A program made the translations under genes and the position numbers. The notes beneath the pieces were generated by a model. The model did no database searches, was not told the origin of the DNA, and was given only the letters and a program-made list of their open reading frames with translations. Of a stretch of DNA of 64,000 nucleotides, positions 12,490 through 23,696 are shown in pieces; the stretch's first letter is position 1; every line of letters starts with the position of its first letter. Location of the stretch: assembly GCA_028826165.1 (NCBI GenBank), contig JAPDFW010000086.1, positions 186,001 to 250,000 on the forward strand, read 5' to 3'. Source of the DNA: Anaeramoeba ignava (taxonomy: Eukaryota; Metamonada; Anaeramoebidae).

Positions 12490-15400
12490 CTATAAATTAA
12501 AATATAAATCAAATAAAATTTATTATTATTTTTGTTTAAAATTTATTATTATTCTTGTTTAAAATTTATTCCACATTTTTTATTTAAAATTGATTATATT
12601 TTTTATTTAAAATTTATTATTATTTTTTGTTTAAAATTTATTCCACATTTTTTATTTAAAATTTATTATTATTTTTTGTTTAAAATTTATTCCACATTTT
12701 TTATTTAAAATTTATTATTATTTTTGTTTAAAATTTATTATTATTTTTATTTAAAATTTATTCCACATTTTTTGTTTGAAATTGTTTATTATTTTTTGTT
12801 TAAAATTGTTTATTATTTTTGTTTAAAATTTATTCCACATTTTTTATTTAAAATTGATTATTATTTTTTATTTAAAATTTATTCCACATTTTTTGTTTAA
12901 AATTGTTTATATTTTTTGTTTGAAATTGTTTATATTTTTTGTTTAAAATTGATTACATTTCTTGTTTAAAATTTATTATTTTTTTTGTTTAAAATTTATT
13001 CCACATTTTTTGTTTAAAATTTATTCCATATTTTTTATTTAAAATTTATTATTATTTTTTGTTTAAAATTTATTATTATTTTTGTTTAAAATTTATTCCA
13101 CATTTATTTAAAATTTATTCCACATTTTTTGTTTAAAATTTATTATTATTTTTTGTTTAAAATTTATTATTATTTTTTATTTAAAATTTATTCCACATTT
13201 TTTATTTAAAATTTATTATTATTTTTTGTTTAAAATTTATTCCACATTTTTTATTTAAAATTTATTCCATATTTTTTGTTTAAAATTTATTATTATTTTT
13301 ATTTAAAATTTATTCCACATTTTTTATTTGAAATTGATTATTATTTTTTGTTTAAAATTTATTCCACATTTTTTATTTAAAATTTATTCCACATTTTTGT
13401 TTTTAAAATTTATTATTATTTTTGTTTGAAATTTATTATTATTTTTTATTTAAAATTTATTATTATTTTTTGTTTAAAATTTATTCCATATTTTTTGTTT
13501 AAAATTGATTATTATTTTTTATTTAAAATTTATTATTATTTTTTGTTTAAAATTTATTAACATTTTTGTTTAAAATTTATTATTATTTTTTGTTTAAAAT
13601 TTATTCCATATTTTTTGTTTAAAATTGATTCCACATTTTTTATTTAAAATTTATTATTATTTTTATTTAAAATTTATTCCACATTTTTTGTTTGAAATTT
13701 ATTATTATTTTTGTTTAAAATTTATTATTATTTTTGTTTAAAATTGTTTATATTTTTATTTAAAATTTATTATTATTTTTGTTTGAAATTTATTATTATT
13801 TTTTATTTAAAATTTATTATTATTTTTGTTTAAAATTTATTCCACATTTTTTGTTTAAAATTTATTATTATTTTTGTTTAAAATTTATTATTATTTTTGG
13901 TTTAAAATTTATTCCACATTTTTTATTTAAAATTGTTTATTATTTTTTGTTTAAAATTTATTATTATTTTTGTTTGAAATTTATTATTATTTTTATTTGA
14001 AATTTATTCCACATTTTTTATTTAAAATTTATTATTATTTTTGTTTAAAATTGTTTATTATTTTTTGTTTAAAATTTATTCCACATTTTTTATTTGAAAT
14101 TTATTCCACATTTTTTATTTAAAATTTATTATTATTTTTTGTTTAAAATTTATTATTATTTTTTATTTGAAATTTATTCCATATTTTTATTTGAAATTTA
14201 TTCCACATTTTTATTTAAAATTTATTATTATTTTTGTTTTAAAATTTATTATTATTTTTTATTTGAAATTTATTCCATATTTTTATTTGAAATTTATTCC
14301 ACATTTTTTATTTAAAATTGTTTATATTTTTGTTTAAAATTTATTATTATTTTTGTTTAAAATTGATTATTATTTTTATTTAAAATTGATTATTATTTTT
14401 TGTTTAAAATTTATTATTATTTTTGTTTGAAATTTATTCCACATTTTTTATTTAAAATTTATTCCACATTTTTTATTTAAAATTGATTACATTTTTTGTT
14501 TAAAATTTATTATTATTTTTTGTTTAAAATTTATTCCACATTTTTTATTTAAAATTGCTTATTATTTTTGTTTAAAATTGATTACATTTTTTATTTAAAA
14601 TTTATTCCATATTTTTTGTTTAAAATTTATTATTATTTTTTATTTAAAATTTATTATTATTTTTTATTTAAAATTGTTTATTATTTTTTGTTTAAAATTT
14701 ATTATTATTTTTGTTTAAAATTTATTCCACATTTTTTATTTGAAATTGATTATTATTTTTTGTTTAAAATTTATTCCACATTTTTTATTTGAAATTTATT
14801 CCACATTTTTTATTTAAAATTGATTACATTTCTTGTTTAAAATTGTTTATTATTTTTTGTTTAAAATTTATTCCACATTTTTTATTTGAAATTTATTCCA
14901 CATTTTTTATTTAAAATTTATTATTATTTTTTGTTTAAAATTTATTATTATTTTTTATTTGAAATTTATTCCATATTTTTTATTTGAAATTTATTCCACA
15001 TTTTTTATTTAAAATTGTTTATATTTTTGTTTAAAATTTATTATTATTTTTGTTTAAAATTGATTATTATTTTTATTTAAAATTGATTATTATTTTTTGT
15101 TTAAAATTTATTATTATTTTTGTTTGAAATTTATTCCACATTTTTTATTTAAAATTTATTCCACATTTTTGTTTAAAATTGATTACATTTTTTGTTTAAA
15201 ATTTATTATTATTTTTGTTTAAAATTTATTCCACATTTTTTATTTAAAATTGCTTATTATTTTTGTTTAAAATTGATTACATTTTTTATTTAAAATTTAT
15301 TCCATATTTTTTGTTTAAAATTTATTATTATTTTTTATTTAAAATTGTTTATTATTTTTTGTTTAAAATTTATTATTATTTTTGTTTAAAATTTATTCCA

Positions 15401-16410
15401 CATTTTTTATTTGAAATTGATTATTATTTTTTGTTTAAAATTTATTATTATTTTTGTTTAAAATTGATTATTATTCTTGTTTAAAATTTATTATTATTTT
15501 TATTTAAAATTTATTATTATTTTTGTTTAAAATTGTTTATTATTTTTGTTTAAAATTTATTATTTTTGTTTAAAATTGTTTATTATTTTTTATTTAAAAT
15601 TTATTCCACATTTTTTGTTTAAAATTTATTCCACATTTTTTATTTAAAATTTATTATTATTTTTGTTTAAAATTGATTATTATTCTTGTTTAAAATTTAT
15701 TATTATTTTTATTTAAAATTTATTATTATTTTTGTTTAAAATTGTTTATTATTTTTGTTTAAAATTGTTTATTATTTTTGTTTAAAATTTATTATTATTT
15801 TTGTTTAAAATTGTTTATATTTTTATTTAAAATTTATTCCACATTTTTTATTTGAAATTTATTCCACATTTTTTATTTAAAATTTATTAACATTTTTATT
15901 TAAAATTTATTCCACATTTTTTATTTGAAATTGATTATTATTTTTTGTTTAAAATTTATTATTATTTTTGTTTTAAAATTTATTATTATTTTTTGTTTAA
16001 AATTTATTCCATATTTTTTGTTTAAAATTTATTCCACATTTTTTATTTGAAATTGTTTATTATTTTTATTTGAAATTTATTCCATATTTTTTGTTTAAAA
16101 TTTATTATTATTTTTATTTAAAATTGTTTATTATTTTTGTTTAAAATTGATTATTATTTTTGTTTGAAATTTATTCCACATTTTTTGTTTAAAATTTATT
16201 CCACATTTTTTGTTTAAAATTTATTCCACATTTTTTATTTAAAATTTATTCCACATTTTTTGTTTAAAATTTATTCCACATTTTTTGTTTAAAATTGTTT
16301 ATTATTTTTGTTTAAAATTGATTATTATTTTTGTTTAAAATTGTTTATTATTTTTGTTTAAAATTTATTAATATTTCTTGTTTAAAATTGTTTATTATTT
16401 TTGTTTTAAA
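12490..16410. repeat. 4 kb satellite, 24-25 bp unit, with higher-order duplication
   Basis: Two interleaved unit types occur: TTTATTATTATTTTT followed by GTTTAAAA, and TTTATTCCACATTTTTT followed by ATTTAAAA; minor types use TTGTTTATTATT and TTGATTACATT. Roughly 160 units are present. A block near 14,300-14,800 recurs about 695 bp downstream with the same order of rare units. Apparent Leu-Phe-Lys-Ile-Tyr reading frames here are an artefact of the stop-free unit. The array separates two divergent genes. Confidence 0.9.
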
Positions 16411-16424
16411 AAAAAATTAGAAAA

Positions 16425-16484
16425 AATTCTCATTTTTTTTTGTTTTTTTTTTTTCATTTTTTCTCTTTCTTTTTTTTAAAATAA
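16425..16484 (+). promoter_or_regulatory. T-tract with TCATTTTTT element upstream of the ankyrin-BTB gene
   Basis: A T-rich stretch holds CTCATTTTTTTTTG and TTTTCATTTTTTCTC and ends in AAAATAAATG at the start codon. The same arrangement precedes nearly every gene here and resembles the parabasalid initiator TCA-Y-(T/A). Role inferred. Confidence 0.45.
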
Positions 16485-19400
16485 ATGGATATCTTCAAAA
16501 TTATAGAACAAAATGATAACGAATCACTCAAACAAATTAAAACAATCCCACAAAAAGATCTTCAAAAAAATGGAAAGCCAATTTTGCATTTTGCAATCGA
16601 AAAAAAAGTTTCAAAAGAAATGATAGAAAATTTAATTCAAAAAGGAGCAAATCCAAATTCAAAGAATAAAGAAAATAGAAACTCTTTATATTTTGCTATT
16701 ATGAATAATTCAGAAACCAAAATAATAGAAACCTTAATTTCAAAAGGAGCCAAGTTTGATTCCAAAAATAATAATAACAAAAAGAAAAACATTCTTCATT
16801 TCACTTTAATTCATTCACAAAGAGAAGATATCTTGCAAGTTATCAAACTTTTAATTAGAAAAGGAGCAGATGTTAACTCAAAAACAAACAAAGACGAAAG
16901 TGCTTTGCATTTTGCTTGTCAAAATCATCCAATTAAAATAATTCAATTTTTCACTAAAAAAAAACTCAGTCTCAATTCAAGAACCAAAAAAAATCAAACT
17001 ACGCTTCATTTTGCCTGTCAAAAAAATTCACTTGAAGTTATTCAATACTTGATTTCAAAAGGACTTGATATTCACGCCAAAACCAAAAAAAATTCAACAG
17101 CAATTCATGCTGCTTGTTGGAAAAATTCAGTTGATGTGATTAAGTTCCTAATTTCAAAAGGACTTGATATTAACGCCAAAACTAAACAAAATGCATCAAG
17201 TCTGCATTTCGCTTCCGCAAAAAATTCGCTTCAAGTGGTTCAATACTTGATTTCAAAAGGACTGGATATTCACGCAAAAACAAATTTTAATGAATCAATT
17301 CTTCATTCTGCATGTCGAAATAATTCACTTGAAATGATTCAGTATTTAATCTCAAAAGGAGTAGATATTCATACAAAAACAAGTTATAATGCAACAATTC
17401 TTCATTTTGCTTCCCAGAAAAATTCACTTGAAGTGATTGAGTACTTAATCTCAAAAGGAGTGGATATTGATACAAAAACAACTTTTAATGAGTCAATTCT
17501 ACATTTAGCTTGTTGGAAGAATTCACTTGAAGTGATTGATTATTTAATCTCAAAAGGATTTGATATTCACGCCAAAACTAATCTCAATAAAACAATGTTA
17601 CATTTCGCTTGTTGGAAAAATTCACTTGATGTGATTGATTATTTGATTTCAAAAGGGGTTGATATTAATGCCAAAACAAATTATAATGCATCAATTCTGC
17701 ATTTTGCTTGCCAAAATAATTCACTTGATGTGATTGATTATTTAATATCAAAAGGACTTGATATTAATGCCAAAACAAATTATAATGCATCAATTCTGCA
17801 TTTTGCTTGCCAAAATAATTCACTTGAAGTGATTGAGTATTTAATATCAAAAGGACTTGATATCCACGCCAAAACAAATTATAATGCATCAACTTTGCAT
17901 TTTGCATGTCGCAAGAATTCACTTGAATTGATCAAGTATTTGATCAAAAAGGGAGTGGATATCCAAGCCAAAACCAAAAAAAATTCATCATCTTTGCACA
18001 TTGCATGCCAGAAAAACACACTCGAAGTTGTGAAATATTTAATTAAGAAAGGAGTCGATATTAATGCCAAAACAAGAATGAATGAAACGGTTTTGCATTT
18101 TGCTTGTTGGAAAAATTCACTTGAAGTGATCAAGTATTTGATTTCAAAAGGGCTTGATATCCACGCCAAAACAATTCACAATGAAACAACTTTGCATCTT
18201 GCATGCCAGAAAAATTCGCTTGAAGTGATCCAATTTTTGGTTGAAAAGGGAGTTGATATCAACGAGAAAACAATCAATACTAAAACAATATTGCATTATG
18301 CATGCCAGAAAAATTCACTTGAAGTGATTGAATATCTAATTTCGAAAGGAATCGATATCCACGCAAAAACCAAGACGAACGAAACTGCGCTGCATATTGC
18401 ATGCCAGAAAAACTCAGTCGAAGTTATTGAGTATTTGATTTCAAAAGGACTTGATATTCACGCCAAGACAATTGATAATAAAACAACTTTGCATTATGCG
18501 TGCCAGAAAAATTCGCTTCAAGTGATCAAATACTTAATCTCGAAAGGAATGAAGATTAATGAAAAAACAGAAAGAAATTTAACCGTTTTGCATATTGCAT
18601 GTTTTAAAAATTCGATTGAGGTTATCAAGTATTTAATTTCTCAAGGAGCAGATATTCATGCCAAAACAAACCAAAGCCAAACGGTTTTGCATTTTGCAAG
18701 TTGGAAGAATTCACTTGATGTGATCAAATTTCTTGTGTTGAAAGGAGTTGATCTTAACGAAAAAACCAACCAAAATTTAACAGTTTTGCATTTTGCATGT
18801 CTAAACAATTCACTTGAAGTAATTGAATACTTAATCTCAGAAGGACTTGATATTCACGCCAAAACAATTTACAACCAAAACACTTTGCATTATGCGTGCC
18901 AGAAAAACTCACTCCAAATCATCAAATTTCTCATTTCAAAAGGAGTTGATATCCACGGAAAAACAAACCAAAAGGAAACCGTTTTGCATTTGGCTTGCTG
19001 GAAAAATTGTTCGATCGAAATCATCAAGTTTCTTGTTGATCAAGGAGTTGACATCAATGCAAAAACCAACAAGAACTCAACAAGTTTGCATTTTGCTTGC
19101 TCAAAAAACTCGCTTGATGTGGTTGAATACTTGGTTTCCAAAGGAGTGAATATACATGAAAAAACAAACCAAAACGCAACAGCTTTGCATTTTGCGTGTC
19201 GCAAAAACTCGCTTGATATAATTGAATACTTGATTTCTAAAGGCGTTAATATTCACGGAAAAACAAACTTCAGTTCAACCGTTTTGCACTTTGCATGTCG
19301 AAAAGAATTCAATTGATGTGATTGAGTATTTGATTTCAAAAGGAGCTGACATCAATGCAAGAACAAATCAAAACGCGACTGTTCTGCATTTTGCGTGTCT

Positions 19401-21861
19401 CAAGAATTCTCTCGATGTTCTCAAGTACTTGATTTCCAAAGGAATCGATATCAGTTCAAAAACAAACGAGAACGCAACAGTTTTGCATTATGCATGCTCG
19501 AAGAATTCAGTGGAAGTGATTAATTTCTTGATTGAAAAGGGAGTTGATATCAAAGCAAAAACAATCCGCAACGAAACCGTTTTGCATTTGGCTTGTCGAA
19601 AGAATTCGCTTCAAGTGATGAAGTTTTTGATTGAAAAAGGGCTTGATATCAACGCAAAAACCAAATACAACCAAACAGTATTGCATTATGCTTGTTGGAA
19701 AAATTCATCTTTGGAAGTGATTAAATTTCTGATTGAAAAGGGAGTTGACACTAATGTCAAGACAAAATACAGTAAATCAATACTGCATTTGGCTTGCCGA
19801 AGTAATTCATCAATTGAGATTATCAAGTATCTTATTGAGAAGGGGATTGATGTCAATGAGAGAACAAAAGAAAACCAAAATGCACTTCATTTTGCCTGTT
19901 CAAAAAATTCGATTGAGGTGATCAACTTCCTTATTGAGAAGGGACTTGATATTTATGAGAAAACAAACCGTGGTGAAACAGTTTTGCATTACGCATGTTC
20001 AAACAATAACATTGAGGTCATCAGTTTCTTGCTGGATAAGGGGTTTGATATCCACGAAAAAACCAACGAAAATGCAACCGTTTTGCATTATGCTTGTCGT
20101 AAAAACTCACTTGGCGTCATTAAGTTTCTGATTGAAAAGGGGGTCGACATCAACGCTAAAACAAAGAAAAATCAAACGGTTCTTCATTTGGCTTGCCAAA
20201 ACAATTCGATTGATATCATCAATTTACTTATTGAAAAGGGGGTTGATATCAATGCAAGAACCAGCCACAATCAAACGGTTTTGCACTATGCGTGCAGAAA
20301 AAATCTGTCTCTTGAGATCATCAAGTTCCTCATCTCCAAAGGTGTTGATATCAACGCAAGAACAAATCAAAACGCAACCGTTTTGCATTTTGCTTGTGAG
20401 AAAAACACTTCGCTTGATGTGATTAAATTACTGATTGAAAAGGGTGTCGATATTAACGCCAAAACAACAAGAAATGCAACCGTTCTTCATTTTGCATCCC
20501 AGAAAAACTCGATCAGAGTCATCAAATTCCTGATCGAAAACGGCGTGGATATCCACTCAAAAACCATCTATAACCAAAGCGTCTTGCATTACGCATGCCA
20601 ATTCAACTCCATCGAAGTGATCAATTTTCTCATCTCAAAAGGAGTTGATGTGCAGTTAAAAACAAGCGAGAAAGCAACCATTTTGCATTACGCTTGCTTG
20701 AAGAACTCCATCGACGTGATTAAATACTTGATTTCAAAAGGGCTTAATATCAAGGAAAGAACAAGCCGAAACGAAACTGTTCTGCATTTTGCCTGCAGAC
20801 AAAATTCGCTTGAAGTGGTCAAATTTTTGATTTCGCAGGGATTCGACATCCACGAAAAAAACAACCACAATCAATCCGTTTTGCATTATGCCTGCCAGCA
20901 AAACAGATCCATTGATGTGGTTAATTTCTTGATTTCTTCTGGTCTTGATATCAACCAAAAAACAAATCGCGGAGAAACCCCTCTTTCAATAGCAATCCAA
21001 AGTAGGAACCAAAACGCAATCAAATGTTTGTTGATGAACGATGCAAATGTTTATCAACTCAATCAAACTCATCTCACAAAAGAATTTGTTGATTGCTTTT
21101 CTCAAGTTTACTCCCTCAATGACGACTTCAATAACCTCTTGAAATCCGAAGAGAATTTTGGTGATCTGAAAATTGAGAGCAATGAAAATTTTGTCTTCAA
21201 TACACATCGATTGGTTTTGCTCACAAGATTTGATCAAGACCAAGTCATGCTGCAAAAATTCATCAACCTTTGTTCTCATAGCTTCAAAGAAGATATTGAA
21301 GTTGCTCTGAATTTCCTTTATACTGGATTCTACGACTTCAAGGAATTCCAAGAAGAAACAACTAGTGAAACCAAACCAACCAAACAACAACATCATCACC
21401 ATCACCACCATCACTACCAAACAGAAAATGAGGTTTGGAAGCAAAAAGAGGAGAAAATTGAGTTATTTTTCCAAAAAATGCAAATTGATTCCAAAACTTG
21501 GATTGAATCAAAAAAAGGAAGAAAAGGTGTACTCAAAGATCTCCAAAAATTATATAAAGAGGAATCAACAAAGGATTTCACAATCATTTGCGAAGAAAAA
21601 GAAATCAAAGCGCATAAACTTGTTTTGATATTGAGAAGTGAACTGTTTAAAGGAATGTTTCTAAATGTTCAAGATTCCTCCAATAAGGTTCATGATTATT
21701 CAGGGAAATCTCTCGCAACTTTGGAGCAACTGATCTATTTTTTTTATCACGATGAATTTGATTCAAATGCACTCAACAAAGAAATTATCGAAGAATTAGA
21801 AGATGCAAAGGATTATTACCAATTAAACCAAAAATCAATAATTGATTCATTTTTAAAATAA
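16485..21861 (+). CDS. Giant ankyrin-repeat protein with two C-terminal BTB domains, split by one base
   Basis: Two overlapping frames (16485-19316 and 19291-21861) join into one 1,791-aa protein if one A is dropped from the A4 run at 19301-19304; the break lies inside an otherwise perfect repeat. I count 45 ankyrin repeats of 33-35 aa from about residue 33 to 1,520, consensus TVLHFACxKNSLEVIKYLIS KGVDINAKTNxNx. A degenerate BTB fold follows (NFVFNTHRLVLLTRF), then a Lys/Gln linker with eight His in a row near 21,388-21,415, then a clear BTB (KDFTIICEEKEIKAHKLVLI). Ankyrin-BTB proteins are usually scaffolds or Cullin-3 substrate adaptors; a BACK domain is not evident. Repeats in the last third use more C- and G-ending codons than the first. 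Intronless. Stops 65 bp from the convergent F-box gene. Target unknown. Confidence 0.88.
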
Positions 21862-21926
21862 AAATCAAAATCAATAAAAGAAAATTCTTTCTTTTTCTTT
21901 TTCTTTTTCTTTTTAAATAAATAATT

Positions 21927-23593
21927 TTAGAAAAGTTGTTTAAATCTTTTGATATTATCAATCAATATCAAAATGCAAACAAAAAAGCAAATAAAAAGAA
22001 TTAAATAAAAAGGAATCAGAACAACAGCAAAAGAAGTTGAAATGACTCCAGTAATGTAACAAACAAGCATAATTTCAAAATAACCGAAAATAAAAATTGA
22101 GAAGAGAAAAACGGTAGTAAAAACACCTAAATCTTTTAATTCACCAGAAACAATGCTCACACAAAAACCAAACAAAGGAGGCATTAAATCAGTTGTAAAT
22201 AATAAGCTGAATAATTTCCAATAAGAAAACGAATCATTTAATTTGTCATCCAATTTCAATCCCAATAAAATAAAAAAAGCACAAACTAACAATAACCAAC
22301 ACAATGGGAAAATGAGAAAAGTATAATGTGCATATTTTTCACGATCGTTGCGGAAATCATCTTCGTCAATGATTTGATAAACAATAGTAGTGATCATAAA
22401 ACCAGCAATAAGTAAGATGATGTATATAAAAAGAAATACAATTAACCAACTAACATTCCATAATCTATCAATTTTCATTGAGATGAACAACACTTCCAGA
22501 TTAATCACAAGAATCATCAAGATGATCATTATTCCAGTTGATACTTGTGCTCCAAATTTAAAGCTAACAAGGATAATAATGATATAGCAAAAACACATTA
22601 CAAAACTTGGAATCAATAATGTTGTGAGTTTCATTTCCATTTTTTTATCAACATAAATATTTATTACAACAAATAAATAAGCAATTGCTAAATAAAGAAG
22701 TATTGAAAAAACTGATCGAAATGCCTCCATTCTAAGTCTTACCAGATAATCATGTTCATAATAATCTTTTGATTTGCGATTTCTTCGTCTTTTAATTTCC
22801 TTTTGAACTTCGATTGTTTTTGATTTTGCAATTTCCACTTTTTTTTTCAATTCTTCAAATGGGTTTTCCAATCGAGAAATATAATCGATTCTTTGTTGTT
22901 TTGTAGATAAAATGAAAGGGAATGCTTGACTATCAACAATATAAAAGGTGTTTCCAATGAATTTTGCCTGATTAATTTGTGGATTTAAATGGATAATTTC
23001 TTGAGGGAATTTTTGGATATCATTTTTTCTATTATTATCAACTTTAACAATATTAATATCATTATCATTATTAATATTTTCTTGATTTTCATTATTAATT
23101 TCATTATTTATATTTTTTTCATCTTCATGTTCAACTTCTTCCTTGAATTCTTCATAACTAATTTGTTTTCCTAAAATACTTAAATGATCTACATTTAAAT
23201 CCTTCCAAATGAATAACTCTTCAAAATTGATAGCAATATCTTTCCAAAGTGAAGGATGTTGAATAATTTCATTAAGATTTTTATTAGTTAAACCGACCAA
23301 AATTACTTGCCTTGGTGAAAGATATTGGAAAATTATCCATAAAACTTTTACAAAATGAACCAAAAAAAAAATATTTATTTGAATAAAAAAAATAAATAAA
23401 TTCAAGTTTCATTCAATTTTCTTTTACTTTCTGGTGGAAGATCTTCTAAAAATGGTTCTTTATCTGATGGTTTAATTGATGTTTCGGTTTCATTGGAAAT
23501 TCCAAAAATATCATCCCAAAAATTATCTTCAGGATGAAAAATAGCAACTCCTTGATCTTCATAAATTTCATAAGAATGATATTTTAATTCCAT
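21927..23593 (-). CDS. F-box protein with multi-pass membrane domain
   Basis: Exons 23593-23428 and 23344-21927, joined across an 83-bp intron (GTAAAA...AAAAG), give 527 aa. The splice rebuilds the F-box opening LPPEILWIIFQYLSPRQVIL at about residue 52, followed by LNEIIQHPSLWKDIAINFEE. Residues 105-165 are acidic/Asn-rich, 215-250 strongly basic. From residue 266 onward there are about eight hydrophobic segments (near 266-285, 297-316, 325-344, 354-379, 396-419, 436-455, 463-485, 490-517). The membrane half resembles the TMEM185/fragile-X-F-associated group only in general layout; that is a guess. An F-box on a membrane anchor suggests an SCF ubiquitin ligase acting at a membrane surface. 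An F-box protein would bind SKP1; here the box sits on the cytosolic N-terminus by inference. Confidence 0.75.
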
Positions 23594-23696
23594 TTTATAT
23601 TAAAGCAATAAAATTTTAAATCAAGAAAAATGAAAAAAAAAAAAATGAAAAATGATTTTTATTCATAAATTCATTATATTTTTTTTATTAACAGAT

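Noticed and set aside
13779-15484. Several 73-74 aa frames of LFKIYYYF repeats
   Set aside because: They arise from the 24-bp satellite unit, begin and end at chance unit-length changes, and several appear in the same array.
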